Origin: Candidatus Xenolissoclinum pacificiensis L6
Lineage (GTDB): Bacteria; Pseudomonadota; Alphaproteobacteria; Rickettsiales; Anaplasmataceae
Direction: 5' to 3'
NCBI GenBank assembly: GCA_000512675.1
Contig: AXCJ01000001.1
Location: 244,501-308,500 of the forward strand
DNA: 64,000 bases
Part shown: in pieces, positions 38,216 to 48,958 of the stretch
Numbering within the stretch: position 1 is the first letter of the stretch
How the letters are laid out: each line of letters begins with the position of its first letter
Notes under the pieces: model-generated
Databases searched by the model: none
The model's input: the letters and a program-made list of their open reading frames with translations, nothing else
Told to the model about the DNA's origin: nothing
Program-made: the position numbers and the translations under genes

Positions 38216-38571
38216 GAAACAATAATCTTGAATTTATATTGATATTAATAGGTCTGATAAAGCACATTAATCAATTGCTCACTGTTAGGCAAGTTTCTAA
38301 TATTTTGTGTTTCACATCACTTGAACGAAAAGTTATTGGGTGTTTATCGTATGATAATATAAAACGTCTTGATAATAGAGAACTAGCACAACATATACAG
38401 GATATTTTCCATAAAGGACTTAAGATAAAGCACGAATTAATAATAAAAAATAAACAGATCAGTAATAGCATATTAGATACTTTGTTCAGATCTGGTACAG
38501 AACAGACTTATAATAATTTAGGTCATAGGATAATGCATAATAAAAATATAAAAATTAATCAAAGGATATAA
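38212..38571 (+). CDS. Probable flagellar export chaperone (FlgN/FlbY-like, by position)
   Basis: A helical, basic protein of 119 residues. No motif is firmly recognisable. It lies between the rod-binding gene (4-base overlap) and flgK (1-base gap). In Caulobacter flbY occupies the slot before flgK-flgL, and FlgN-type chaperones that serve FlgK and FlgL commonly lie there. The size and helix-rich composition fit. The call is positional. Confidence 0.5.
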   Translation: MRNNNLEFILILIGLIKHINQLLTVRQVSNILCFTSLERKVIGCLSYDNIKRLDNRELAQHIQDIFHKGLKIKHELIIKNKQISNSILDTLFRSGTEQTYNNLGHRIMHNKNIKINQRI

Positions 38572-38572
38572 T

Positions 38573-40828
38573 ATGTCGATACATAACACTTCTGCAAGTA
38601 TTACTACTGGTATAATGCAACAGCAAGAAAAAATGTTTGTGAATAGTCATAACATGTTGAATGCTGATGATGTAAGTTACCAGAAAATAAATGTTGAAAC
38701 CAATCTTTTGCCTTCGGGTTATGGTACTACAAAGACTTTTCTTGCATCAAATGATCCCTTATTAAATAGAGATATTTTGGAAAATATCTCCATTACCAAT
38801 TACTATGAAGAGTTGTCTAGATATTGTAAGAAAATCAGTGGCACATTTGGAAGACCAGATAGTACCTCTTATATACAGAACAATGCTTTTCCTGCAAATA
38901 TTAATACTGCTTTAAATAACGTGTTTAAGTCATTGTCGTATTTACAAGCCGACCCTAATGATATGGTCTTAAAATCTAACTTGGTTAATTCTGCTTCTAT
39001 ACTTACACAGATGATCTCAAATATTGCTAAGGATCTCAATATGATGTCTTCAAGTGTACATCAAGAAATTATTGATTCAAGCAGTGCTGTGAATGATTAT
39101 ATGAAACAAATACATGATATTAATCGGGTTATCATATCGGCTGATAATATTACTCGTAATACTCTTGAATCTCAACGTAATTCTTTATTAGAGCAAATTG
39201 CCCAATATTTATCAATTAGAGTAGTAGATAAAGATAATAATCAGATATATTTATACACAGCAGATAATGATATTCCGCTGATAGAACAAGATTTATATCA
39301 AATGAGTTATAATGGGGATAGGTATTTAAATCCAGACAATACACCTATTCTACCTGATAATTTATCATTGCAAATATGCAATATTAATAGTCCAGCCTAT
39401 TTTTATGAAGTGAGTATGGAGGAGTTAACTTTTGGTAAAATGAAGGGATTGTATGATGCAGATATTGTTGAGTTAAGGCCTAAGGTTGCGGAGTTGAATA
39501 AATTTACTGAGTGTTTTATTAAGGAATATAATGCAATATATAATCAAGGAAATAGTGTTCCAGGAAAATTATACTTGAATTCTTATACTTCTCATACTTT
39601 ATATGAAGACATTAATTTAGATGAAATATTAGATATTTCTTTGATTGATAAACGTACAGGGAATCCTGCTACCTATAGTGATGGATATTTTATTAAGCCC
39701 TTATCAGTTGATTTAAGAAGTAATAACATTAATGATTTGATATTAGAAATTAATAACTATTTTACTCCTCTATCCAATCAGGTGGTTTTTTCCGATATGG
39801 TACGGGATGTAGTATTATGTGTTGATGAAATTGATAATAACTTGGTTAGCTTTGGCATTGAGATCGATAGTGTTAGTAATCAGGAAAATCCTGTTTTTAT
39901 AGAAGATATTATAACATCTTATACGGTTAATGGAGTGGTAGTTTCAAGTGATCAGAATGTTGATCAGTATAATACTGTGGATAGGTTTTCACGTGAGCAT
40001 ATAGGTAATTTGTTCAGTATAGATAAGTCTGAAATACCAACTAATTTGCAAAAAGTAAATGTGAATATTAAGGTAAGTATCAATGGAATTGAAGGAATGA
40101 TAGGATATGATATATATTTTAATGAATTATATGATAGCAAGCGTATATCCGCTATATCGTCAGAAGGAAATGCTGAACTGAGAAATACAAATAACATAAA
40201 ATATGCAACAGCTGCTCTAGTTGCAGATGATGGTCATATTATTGCTAATCCGTATGATATGGGATATTTGAAGATTTCATCTCTGAACTCAGAATATGCT
40301 ATTAATATAAATAGTTCGAATTCTGATATTGACAATTTCTTATCGAAATATCAATTTGACAATTTCTTCTCTGTTCAAGAGAATACTCTTGCATCTAAAT
40401 TTAGTGTTGAAAGTAAGATAATAGAGGATGTAAGTAGTGTTAATACTGCAGAGATTACGATGAATGAAGATTTACAAAATTATGTTGTTGGGCCAGGAAA
40501 TAATCTAAATATTCTTCATTTATTATCTTTACAGGGTAAAAATATCTTATTTACAGATACAGAATTACAACCTCATTATTATGTATTTAATGAATTTCTT
40601 AGTAACGTTATTATAATTAGTAGTCAACGTGCGATATCAGCAGAATCTGTATACGAGGTAAATGATCAGTATTTAACTTCGTTACGTGATTATAAGTACA
40701 ATATTACAGGAGTTAATTTAGATGAAGCTTTAATAGAACAGAAACGAATTAATCAGATCTCTCAATCTTTAATGCGTGCTCTTGCTATATATAATGAAAA
40801 TTTGGAAAATCTAATCAATTTGCTATAA
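38573..40828 (+). CDS. flgK: Flagellar hook-associated protein 1 FlgK
   Basis: FlgK joins hook and filament. The N-terminal rod-protein helix (SASITTGIMQQQEKMFVNSHNMLNADDVSYQ) and the C-terminal GVNLDEALIEQKRINQISQSLMRALAIYNENLENLINL are the paired conserved ends of the family. The FlgK helical domain (NTALNNVFKSLSYLQADPND...) follows the first. At 751 residues it is longer than most, through a large variable middle. A good ribosome site (AAGGA, 8 bases before the ATG) is present. The usual N-terminal ANxxTPGY motif is degraded to NADDVSYQ. Confidence 0.88.
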   Translation: MSIHNTSASITTGIMQQQEKMFVNSHNMLNADDVSYQKINVETNLLPSGYGTTKTFLASNDPLLNRDILENISITNYYEELSRYCKKISGTFGRPDSTSYIQNNAFPANINTALNNVFKSLSYLQADPNDMVLKSNLVNSASILTQMISNIAKDLNMMSSSVHQEIIDSSSAVNDYMKQIHDINRVIISADNITRNTLESQRNSLLEQIAQYLSIRVVDKDNNQIYLYTADNDIPLIEQDLYQMSYNGDRYLNPDNTPILPDNLSLQICNINSPAYFYEVSMEELTFGKMKGLYDADIVELRPKVAELNKFTECFIKEYNAIYNQGNSVPGKLYLNSYTSHTLYEDINLDEILDISLIDKRTGNPATYSDGYFIKPLSVDLRSNNINDLILEINNYFTPLSNQVVFSDMVRDVVLCVDEIDNNLVSFGIEIDSVSNQENPVFIEDIITSYTVNGVVVSSDQNVDQYNTVDRFSREHIGNLFSIDKSEIPTNLQKVNVNIKVSINGIEGMIGYDIYFNELYDSKRISAISSEGNAELRNTNNIKYATAALVADDGHIIANPYDMGYLKISSLNSEYAININSSNSDIDNFLSKYQFDNFFSVQENTLASKFSVESKIIEDVSSVNTAEITMNEDLQNYVVGPGNNLNILHLLSLQGKNILFTDTELQPHYYVFNEFLSNVIIISSQRAISAESVYEVNDQYLTSLRDYKYNITGVNLDEALIEQKRINQISQSLMRALAIYNENLENLINLL

Positions 40829-40837
40829 TGATGCGTT

Positions 40838-41770
40838 ATGACCAGTATAAACACCAGTTTACTTTATCAGAAAGGGTTCGATAATATATCCAGATCTTAC
40901 GCTGAGGCTACAAGAGTTACTAATTTGTTGGCGCAAGAGAATCGTGTGAATTCATTTGATGATATACATGCAAAAGATGATGCTAAGCAATTTTTATCTT
41001 TGAATACAGCTTTACAGATGGAAGATCAATTTTCTAGAAATATGCAGACTTTACAGGATAGAACAAACAGCATGCAATCGTTATTATTGAATCTGTACAC
41101 TATTTTTGAGAATATATATTCTGTTTGCTCTATGTATACACATCTTCCAGTAGAAGATAATAAAGCAAGTATTATACAGATATGTAACAATGCCTTGTAT
41201 CAGATACGTAATACGTTTAATAATAATATAGGAGGGTTATACTTATTTAGTGGTTCCAAAACAAATATTCCTCCAATTAATGAACATGTGCTTAATAATA
41301 GGAATTATCGGTATGTAGCTGGTAATGATTTGAAATTGGATGACTCTTATTACAGTGGAGATGATTATAAATTATCCATACAAATAGCACCTTACCATAT
41401 AGTAGAATATGGTATTACAGCTAATGATTTAACGTTTCAAAAGGGTTTGGCAGGAATACATCTATTTAAAGAATATACAGAAAATAACACACGATTACCG
41501 GTAGCGAAGCAGTATTTATATGAAAGCTTGAATGATTTGCAAAGATTAATACAGAATACACGGCACAGTTATTCAATAGCAAGTGATTATCTTGAAAATT
41601 CACAAGAAATACGTAATCATGTGATTTCATCTAAAGATCTTATTGAGTCTAACTATGATCTAGATACATTATCTCTTTTGTCTAGATTCAAAAATGAAGA
41701 GGTATTACTGAAGACATCAGAATCAATATTCATGCAAATGATTGATTTAAATGTGTTAAACTATATTTGA
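40838..41770 (+). CDS. flgL: Flagellar hook-associated protein 3 FlgL
   Basis: The junction protein between FlgK and the filament. The N-terminal helices (SRSYAEATRVTNLLAQENRVNSFDDI and NRMQTLQD-type repeats), the central IGGLYLFSGSKTNIPPI, and the C-terminal FKNEEVLLKTSESIFMQMIDLNVLNYI give the flagellin-fold layout. FSGSKT is the FlgL landmark. At 310 residues it is full length. It starts 9 bases after flgK and ends the operon. No flagellin or hook gene is nearby. Confidence 0.85.
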   Translation: MTSINTSLLYQKGFDNISRSYAEATRVTNLLAQENRVNSFDDIHAKDDAKQFLSLNTALQMEDQFSRNMQTLQDRTNSMQSLLLNLYTIFENIYSVCSMYTHLPVEDNKASIIQICNNALYQIRNTFNNNIGGLYLFSGSKTNIPPINEHVLNNRNYRYVAGNDLKLDDSYYSGDDYKLSIQIAPYHIVEYGITANDLTFQKGLAGIHLFKEYTENNTRLPVAKQYLYESLNDLQRLIQNTRHSYSIASDYLENSQEIRNHVISSKDLIESNYDLDTLSLLSRFKNEEVLLKTSESIFMQMIDLNVLNYI

Positions 41771-42690
41771 GATCGTAAGATAGGATTTTTTGTTAACATA
41801 CATAAATTCGATCTTTTATATGTAGTGTAGTAAATTTAGATAAATCTTTTGTGGTAATTTATTTTGTTTTTTGAACTTGGGTTTTTAGATTGGATTCCCC
41901 TATTTGGTTATCTTTTTAAACAAGGTTTTTATCCAAAGGTGTTACTTTTAATATTATTTTCTTATGATGTAGATACTGTAAACCTAGGTAGTATGGACTT
42001 AAGTAGCCATAAGGATTAACGTCATAATTTATACCCGAGCTAGTTAACCTATAAATAAAAAAACAATATACCCATTCTTTATTTTCCCATATACCCCCTG
42101 ATTCTACTGAATTTTTTAATCAAATCCATTCTTAAATCACTTGTTTCACTTCCAATGATGGATTTTATCAGAGGATGATTTTCTTCATATAACATCTCTA
42201 ACAATATCCAGCTAGAATCGGCGTATTTTCTTTCCACTGAATTATAATAATTAAGATGATTTTTGATTTTAACATCATCAAAAGGTAAATCATCCCCCTT
42301 TTATAATTAGATGTGTTTTGAAATCTATCTTTGCATTAAATGCATCTAATTATGTTTCTAATTTTCTTCATATCCATCAATCCTATTTACACACCGCTAT
42401 ACATTCTTTTTTACTAGTTTCTTGTATGGGGTAAATAAGTATGATTGAATCAACTAAGATCCACAGCAAACAAAGAACAATTCTTGCACCAACAAATTTT
42501 AACAACAAAATAACATAACGGTTTGGTAAAAAAAAGAACCATACCTAAAGACTATGTATTTTATTAGCTACTTATCACTTTTTAGTCTTATGAAGTTTTC
42601 TAGAAGCTTAGTGTATACTACGATATCAACTATATTGTCTAAAAGCACACATCAGTACATAGAGATCTTGCAATTTTGTGGTATATCATA
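41771..42690. other. Gene-poor region after flgL
   Basis: About 900 bases without an intact gene. The minus strand at 42079-42300 holds an open coding relic, given separately. The rest shows no recognisable gene, RNA or terminator. Confidence 0.45.
42079..42300 (-). pseudogene. Start-less coding relic (74 codons)
   Basis: On the minus strand 73 sense codons run from just after a stop to a TAA at 42079-42081. The product is protein-like (VERKYADSSWILLEMLYEE, then IIGSETSDLRMDLIKKFSRI), acidic and helical. No start codon lies in the first half, so it appears to be the C-terminal remainder of a truncated gene. The family is unknown. Confidence 0.4.
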
Positions 42691-43413
42691 GGCACTGTTA
42701 ACAAAGGTGATATTTAATACAGGCGAAAGCAATGATAGAAAAGATAAGTCTGATTATTTCAAATCATAAAGGTAAACATTTACTTAAGTTTAGCGAAGAA
42801 AATTTCTATTTTAGACCGGAATTTGAATATATGTTTGTTATATATAATAGGTTTAATAAGATTTTTTCTATATCACAGAAATATTGCATAGTTCTTGGAG
42901 TTTTTTTCTATCACTATCATACTCTTTATCTTCTACTACATTTTTTGTTAGTTCACTGACAAAACTAATATTTGAATTATTCCCATCAGTTAGAAAATCC
43001 TCTATGATTTTAAAGTCTGGTGTTATAGCTAAATGTAGTTTTAATTGCGATATGCTTCTCCCTTTTGAACTCCTTCATGTTTATGGTATTAATGCACTAG
43101 ATCACTATATTTACTTTTAAATCCTCGTTATTTTGTAAAATAGGGCTATCTTACACTTACTTTCATTTTGGAATCTCATATATATACTGTACCATCTTCC
43201 ATAGCACTTAGGCAGATTTCTACATGGTAGTTTCGTTCTTAATACATATAATATTGCACAGAAAATTGATAATGACTAATCCTCCTTTCCAGATGTAATT
43301 CTTTCCGATAATTGGCAATATCATCTCATCAAATTTCTCAATCGGGTGTAATTTTCTATCTATTATTTTTTGCATGCATTCTAAACTAAGTTTAAATCTT
43401 TATTAACAGTGCC
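42691..43413 (-). mobile_element. Decayed IS element, second type, copy A (IS5-family-like)
   Basis: 723 bases bounded by inverted repeats (left GGCACTGTTAACAAAG, right the complement of GGCACTGTTAATAAAG) and flanked by a TA on each side, which looks like a target duplication. It is closely similar to 61592-62338. The minus-strand transposase is broken by stops and frameshifts here. Like copy B, it can no longer transpose by itself. Confidence 0.8.
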
Positions 43414-44193
43414 TAGCGTAATCAATCAACTGGCTCTTAAAGTCACTGCTATTTTTAAATTCAGATATTATCTTATTAATTTCCAGAAGCGAGTTTTGGT
43501 ATTTATATGTCAAGATTGAGGTTGTTTGAAAAATTATTTTTACCAATTCTAATAACCAGTAGAATATACATATGTATATTGAATTTTTAGTATTACTAAA
43601 AGTTGTATAGGTTATCGGTTGTATTTTAGTTATATTTTTATGGTTAAAATTATAAGCTATGCTTAGATTTTCTGTAGTTTTTGTAATTTTTTCATATTTT
43701 TATCAATTTTTCTGAGATTTATCTAACTGTTAAAAGTCAGAATTTCTTGTAAATTTTCCTTCTGATTGGTTCAGGTGTTGTTTTTCTATCTTGAGTCTTG
43801 CGTTAGTTGTGCATTAATGTGTTTTTACTACATTTAATTTTATCTATTTTTCTCTTTATTTGCTACAAAAATAATGGGTTTTTTGGTTTATGGAATCTTT
43901 TTATATACTTTTAGGTGAATTTTAATAGACATCCCTATTGTTTTAGTTATATTATTATTTTAATAAGTTCGTTTTTGTACCTTAATTTTCTATACAAATC
44001 TTTTTAAACCTATCCAGAGATATGACAATATATACTATTTTTGATATTTATTAACTTGTGAATTAGTGATTAGGGGTTGTTATTAATTGATTACCTAATA
44101 ACAGACTTTTTAATATTTTTTACGTATATTATTATATGCTTCTTCTAATAATATGTGTTATGATGTCCGTTGGTATGTTCTAAGTTTTATATT
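43414..44193. other. Gene-free spacer before rne
   Basis: Roughly 780 bases rich in T runs. No open frame or relic could be recognised on either strand. The promoter of the RNase E/G gene should lie near the right end. Confidence 0.45.
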
Positions 44194-45831
44194 ATGGGTT
44201 TTTCCGTGCTTGTTGATGCGCGTCATATTGCTGACGAGATACGCATAGCTGTCATTAATAATACAGGTATTCTGACTCGTTTTGAGCAAGAAACATCGCT
44301 ACGTAAATTGCAGAAGGGAAATATATATTATGGAAGAGTATATCGTATTGAACCTGCTTTGCAAGCGGTTTTTATAGAATATGGAATTGGAAAATATGGA
44401 TTCTTACCGTTTTCAGATATAGATAATTCATTATTGTCTGCTAAATCTCATGAACAGGAAACTAAGAAAGAGAGTGCTGGTGAGGTTGAATCATTGTTAT
44501 CTGAAGGACAGTGGTTGTTTGTGCAAGTTGTTAAGGAAGCGCGTGGTAATAAGGGTGTTACACTAACTACATATCTCAGGTTGCAGGGGATTTATTGCAT
44601 TTTTATTCCAATAAAAAATCCAAAAGATAGAGATCTGGTGTTGATGGATAGAGATAAGAATGAGAAGGAAAAAAAACGTCTTCGTGGACTGATATATGAT
44701 ATGAAAAAAAGGTCTAAAACATCTAATATCTGTATTATGCTTAAGGAGAATTCGATTAATGTACCAAATGAGGAAATAATTCAAGATTTTAAGAATATAA
44801 AATCTATATGGCGTTCAATAAAATCCTCAATCCAAAAGAATGGATCAAATCAGAGTCCTCATTGTGTTTTCTTTGAAGGGGATCTTATTAAACGTTTTAT
44901 TAGTAATATGTCTTTTGATAATGTTAGTAATGTTATTGTGGATTTAGGTAATACAAGCAACAAGACCTGTAATTTAAATATGATTTCTGATATGTTGCCA
45001 AAATTAAATGATATTAAAGTTCGGGCGCATAGATCAAGGCACCCTATATTTACCTATTATAATATTGAAGAACAAATAATGGGGCTCTATCAGAGTAGCG
45101 TGAGATTGCCTTCAGGTGGATCATTAGTTATAACACCGACAGAAGCCTTAATATCGATTGATGTCAATTCTGGAAGTATGACAGATAAGAGTACAGTTGA
45201 AGAAACAGCATATAAAACCAATATGGAAGCTGTGAAAGAATCCGTTCGGCAGATAGAATTACGTAATGCTTCAGGGTTAATAGTTATAGATTTCATTGAT
45301 ATGTCATTTGAAAAATATTGTGATGATATATATAAATCCATAATTGAAGAATTTAAGAGTAACAATACTAAAGTTCAAGTCACTCCTTTGAGTGTATTTG
45401 GTATGATGGAGATATCTAGACAGCGTACAGGGAGTAGTATATATGAACTAAACACTACTGAGTGTAAATGTTGTAACGGAAATGGTAGAGTTATGTCAAC
45501 AGAATACATATCTATAAGGATTATCCGAGCACTGTATGATTATAAAATGACATCACTTCAAAATCCTCATATTGTTATAAGGACGGATCATACTACTGCT
45601 TTATATTTGTTGAATGAGAGAAGGAAGAAAATTTTTCAAATAGAAAATAACATGTCTGTCAGGATACAGGTTATGCCTGATGACTCAATACCATATGGGA
45701 GCTTTAATATATATCATAAAGAAGCAAAACATGATTTAGAAGATAATTGTTTGACGACTAAAGATTCTGAAATTGTTATTCTTCCAGTGAAAAGGTCTTG
45801 GATATCAAGGATTATAAGTAAGTTAGGGTAA
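44194..45831 (+). CDS. rne: Ribonuclease E/G family endoribonuclease
   Basis: A single-strand endoribonuclease for mRNA decay and rRNA/tRNA processing. The S1 domain (GNIYYGRVYRIEPALQAVFIEYGIGKYGFLP) is followed by the RNase H-like and 5'-sensor parts. Next come the catalytic metal site ISIDVNSGSMTD and IVIDFIDM, then the zinc-link ECKCCNGNGRV. I chose the ATG at 44194 (MGFSVLVDARH) rather than a TTG eight codons earlier. At about 545 residues it is a bare catalytic core without the long degradosome scaffold tail, so RNase G-like in size. Confidence 0.93.
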   Translation: MGFSVLVDARHIADEIRIAVINNTGILTRFEQETSLRKLQKGNIYYGRVYRIEPALQAVFIEYGIGKYGFLPFSDIDNSLLSAKSHEQETKKESAGEVESLLSEGQWLFVQVVKEARGNKGVTLTTYLRLQGIYCIFIPIKNPKDRDLVLMDRDKNEKEKKRLRGLIYDMKKRSKTSNICIMLKENSINVPNEEIIQDFKNIKSIWRSIKSSIQKNGSNQSPHCVFFEGDLIKRFISNMSFDNVSNVIVDLGNTSNKTCNLNMISDMLPKLNDIKVRAHRSRHPIFTYYNIEEQIMGLYQSSVRLPSGGSLVITPTEALISIDVNSGSMTDKSTVEETAYKTNMEAVKESVRQIELRNASGLIVIDFIDMSFEKYCDDIYKSIIEEFKSNNTKVQVTPLSVFGMMEISRQRTGSSIYELNTTECKCCNGNGRVMSTEYISIRIIRALYDYKMTSLQNPHIVIRTDHTTALYLLNERRKKIFQIENNMSVRIQVMPDDSIPYGSFNIYHKEAKHDLEDNCLTTKDSEIVILPVKRSWISRIISKLG

Positions 45832-45862
45832 TTTTAAAATATTTTATTTTTGTGTATCCCCC

Positions 45863-45890
45863 TTGAACAATAGTATTTTGTTACTATATA
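45863..45890 (+). promoter_or_regulatory. Possible dnaK promoter
   Basis: TTGAAC, 16 bases, then TATATA, ending 65 bases before the dnaK ATG. The overlapping CTTGAA also matches the -35 of heat-shock sigma-32 promoters, but no CCCCAT-type -10 follows. The same TTGAAC -35 occurs before tRNA-Phe. Confidence 0.45.
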
Positions 45891-45955
45891 TGATATGCGG
45901 TGACTTAGTCATTAGCTTGGTGGTTTTTATTTTATGAAAATATTTTAGGTATAAA

Positions 45956-47884
45956 ATGAGTGATGTTAATAATGATATAATTCTAGGGATTGATTTGGGC
46001 ACTACCAATTCCTGTATGGCATATTCAACTGGTGGTGATAACGTCGTTGTCATACCAAATTCAGAAGGTAGTAGAACAACTCCTTCCATAGTTGGATTTA
46101 CCAAGGATGGTGTACGACTTGTTGGAGATTCAGCAAAAAGACAAATGGTAACAAATGCAGAAGCTACAATAATTGCTAGTAAGAGTCTTATAGGAAGACG
46201 TGCAGATGACGCAGAAGTTAAGGAATACAAAGAAAGTAATAAAGCGGTTGAAGTTTATAAGTATAAAAATGGTGATGCATGGTATAAAGTTCATGGGAAA
46301 GATTATTCTCCAAGTCAGGTAGGAGCATTTATACTAATGAAGATGAAAGAGGATGCAGAGAAGTATCTCGGTCAAACCGTTAATAAAGCTATAATAACAG
46401 TTCCAGCCCATTTTAATAATGAGCAAAGAGAAGCAACAATAGATGCTGGTACGATTGCAGGATTAGAAGTGATGAGAATCGTCAATGAACCTACAGCCGC
46501 TGCATTAGCGTATGGATTGGAACGTAATAAAGGTAAATCAGAAGGTGTGATAGCTGTATACGATTTAGGTGGAGGAACATTTGATATCTCGATTCTGGAT
46601 ATGGCAGATGGTGTTTTTGAAGTAAAATCTACGAATGGTGATACAAATTTAGGTGGAGAACACTTTGATGCAGAATTAATCAAATATTGTCTTGCAGAAT
46701 TCCAGAGAGAAACAGGGGTTGTGCTTAGTGACAGTGATAAGATGGCGATGCAAAGATTGAAAGAGGCTTGTGAGAAAGCAAAAAAAGAACTTTCAACAGT
46801 ATTAGAAACAACTATATCTTTACCATTTTTCACAGCTGTTGGAGGTGATGCTAAACATTTAGAAATCAAGATTACTCGTTCTAAGTTCAATAGCTTGGTT
46901 GAGCGTTTGGTTGAGAAGACCTTAAAACCTTGTGAACAAGCGTTAAAAGATGCAAAACTTTCAAATAGTGACATAGATGAAGTTTTATGTGTTGGAGGGA
47001 TGACCAGGGTTCCATTGGTAAGGGAGCATATAGAAAAATTCTTTAACAAAAAACCACAGCAAGGTGTTAATCCTGATGAAGTTGTTGCAGTGGGTGCTGC
47101 AATACAAGGAGGAATACTATCGGGTTCATCTACAGTCAAAGATCTTCTTTTGATAGATGTAACTCCTTTATCTCTCAGTATAGAAACAGCTGGTGGTATA
47201 TGTACAAAGATGATAACTAGAAATACTCAACTTCCTGCAAATAAATCACAAGTATTTACTACTGCTGCAACAAATCAAACACAAGTTGATATAAAAGTAT
47301 ATCAAGGAGAACGTGAGATGGCTGTTGATAATAAATTGCTAGGACAATTTCAACTTACAGGAATCCCTCCAGCTCCAAGAGGAGTTCCTCAGATTGAGGT
47401 GACATTTGATATTGATGTGAACGGTGTTGTTTCAGTGAGTGCGCAGGATAAATCTACTGGTAATAAACAAAATGTTACTATCAAGGATAGCGGTGGGTTA
47501 ACTGATAAAGAAGTTGAGGATATGGTAAAAGATGCAGAAAAATATGCTGAAGAGGATAAAGCTCGTAAAGAGTTGATAGAAGCTAAGAATAAAGCTGATA
47601 CAGCTGTTTTTGAAGCAGAAAAACAGCTAACAGAATTTGGTTCTAAGATTACGGAAGATATACGCAAGCCTATTGAGGATTCTATTCAAGCGCTTAAGAG
47701 TGAGTTAGCAAAAGCTGATGCGACGGTATCTGGACTAAATGGAATGGTTGATCAATTGACTGATAACTTAACGAAAATAGGGCAATATATGAGTCAACAG
47801 ACGCAACAGGATTCTGCAGGTAATAATAATGATGGTGATAAGGAAACTGTAGATGGGGAAGCTACGGATAGCTCTAAACAGTAG
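45956..47884 (+). CDS. dnaK: Chaperone protein DnaK (Hsp70)
   Basis: The ATP-dependent general chaperone. The phosphate-1 loop [79 protein letters not shown] (here [12 protein letters not shown]) and VGGMTRVP are intact. The substrate domain and a charged C-terminal lid also follow. It has 642 residues, full length. dnaJ is not adjacent, unlike in many bacteria. A strong terminator lies 10 bases after the stop. Confidence 0.98.
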   Translation: MSDVNNDIILGIDLGTTNSCMAYSTGGDNVVVIPNSEGSRTTPSIVGFTKDGVRLVGDSAKRQMVTNAEATIIASKSLIGRRADDAEVKEYKESNKAVEVYKYKNGDAWYKVHGKDYSPSQVGAFILMKMKEDAEKYLGQTVNKAIITVPAHFNNEQREATIDAGTIAGLEVMRIVNEPTAAALAYGLERNKGKSEGVIAVYDLGGGTFDISILDMADGVFEVKSTNGDTNLGGEHFDAELIKYCLAEFQRETGVVLSDSDKMAMQRLKEACEKAKKELSTVLETTISLPFFTAVGGDAKHLEIKITRSKFNSLVERLVEKTLKPCEQALKDAKLSNSDIDEVLCVGGMTRVPLVREHIEKFFNKKPQQGVNPDEVVAVGAAIQGGILSGSSTVKDLLLIDVTPLSLSIETAGGICTKMITRNTQLPANKSQVFTTAATNQTQVDIKVYQGEREMAVDNKLLGQFQLTGIPPAPRGVPQIEVTFDIDVNGVVSVSAQDKSTGNKQNVTIKDSGGLTDKEVEDMVKDAEKYAEEDKARKELIEAKNKADTAVFEAEKQLTEFGSKITEDIRKPIEDSIQALKSELAKADATVSGLNGMVDQLTDNLTKIGQYMSQQTQQDSAGNNNDGDKETVDGEATDSSKQ

Positions 47885-47894
47885 TTTAATTTGA

Positions 47895-47928
47895 GATGGG
47901 ATACTTGTGTTTATCCCATCCTCTTTTT
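47895..47928 (+). terminator. Rho-independent terminator after dnaK
   Basis: GATGGGATA pairs perfectly with TATCCCATC (9 bp, 8-base loop) and is followed by CTCTTTTT. It lies between the convergent dnaK and atpF ends and faces dnaK. Confidence 0.88.
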
Positions 47929-47966
47929 AGTAGTGTATATCTAATGATACGTAGATTATACTAATT

Positions 47967-48446
47967 TTATTTATTGAATTCATTCAGTATTGAGTCATTG
48001 ATCTTATTATCAGATATCTGGTTACTATCATGAGAGTGTTTTTTGAAAGATTCACAGAAAACATCCACATAATCAGTATACACAGAGTATAGTACCATTT
48101 GATAATGTTTTTCAATTGCTGAATCTATATCTTTCTTTTTTTTATTATATTGCTCTTCTATTTTGCTTATTTCAAGAGCAGTCTTTTCTTGAAAAGATTT
48201 TTTATTCTTTTCTATCATGGAATCTAATTCTTTTTTTGTTTCAACATTTTGTAGATATAATGAATTACACTCTGTTATCAGACCGGAAATCACACGTTCT
48301 TTGTCATATATACCGCTTTCTATAGTATTAATATACTCGGACAGTTTTTTGCATGTGAAAGCTGAAATAGGTTTTATCAATATTGCAAGAACAACAAACA
48401 ATGCCCAACTTAATAAGGAATGTGCTGAGAACAGTGCATTAAACAT
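47967..48446 (-). CDS. atpF: ATP synthase subunit b
   Basis: The peripheral stalk of F1Fo. An N-terminal membrane helix (LLSWALFVVLAILIKP) is followed by a long charged coiled coil (about 35-125) and an acidic tail. Sequence similarity to well-known AtpF proteins is low. The call rests on topology and on position as the last gene of atpB-atpE-b'-b, the alphaproteobacterial order. It starts 2 bases after the b' stop. Confidence 0.82.
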   Translation of the reverse strand: MFNALFSAHSLLSWALFVVLAILIKPISAFTCKKLSEYINTIESGIYDKERVISGLITECNSLYLQNVETKKELDSMIEKNKKSFQEKTALEISKIEEQYNKKKKDIDSAIEKHYQMVLYSVYTDYVDVFCESFKKHSHDSNQISDNKINDSILNEFNK

Positions 48447-48448
48447 TA

Positions 48449-48958
48449 TTAACTCCTTTTGGAATTTATCATATTATCTGTATTAGATTTTAATTTTTCG
48501 AGAAAATCTTTTGAAGATAAGATTCTTCCTGAATCATTCACATGCGAAGAATAAATATTGGTCATGTGGAGTTCAAGAGATTCAATATCCTTTTTAGTAG
48601 ATACTGAAAGATTAAATATTTTAGAAGATAATCTATTTTTTTCAGTCATAAGGTATAACTTCAGGTTTTCCTCATTATGGTGTTTTTTTTCTAAAATTTC
48701 TATATTCATATCAGAGATCATATCGTCTATAAGATTTGAGTAATCTTTATGTATGCGTTCAGAATATTTTTTCATACTAAGTAGCTTTTTCTCGTTTACC
48801 GATATTTTATCACTTAGGAACCTAATCTTTCTATTTCTGTTTTCTACACATTTGGATAATCTTTTGACAAAAATATATACGGAGAAAAACAACAAAGAGA
48901 AAGAAATAGTGAACCAAATAAACTGTGAAAAATAAGTCTCAAAAGCAAACTGAGGCAT
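48449..48958 (-). CDS. ATP synthase subunit b'
   Basis: The second, non-identical b-type stalk subunit found in alphaproteobacteria and photosynthetic organisms. The N-terminus MPQFAFETYFSQFIWFTISF matches the b' pattern (MPQ-x-x-x-x-x-x-x-QI-x-W-x-x-x-x). It is followed by a single membrane helix and a coiled coil of about 120 residues. Its start codon shares one base with the atpE stop, so translation is coupled. Confidence 0.88.
   Translation of the reverse strand: MPQFAFETYFSQFIWFTISFSLLFFSVYIFVKRLSKCVENRNRKIRFLSDKISVNEKKLLSMKKYSERIHKDYSNLIDDMISDMNIEILEKKHHNEENLKLYLMTEKNRLSSKIFNLSVSTKKDIESLELHMTNIYSSHVNDSGRILSSKDFLEKLKSNTDNMINSKRS

Noticed and set aside
46372-47139. A 255-codon minus-strand open frame.
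   Set aside because: It lies entirely within dnaK, in an antisense frame; its serine- and leucine-rich composition is typical of a shadow frame.
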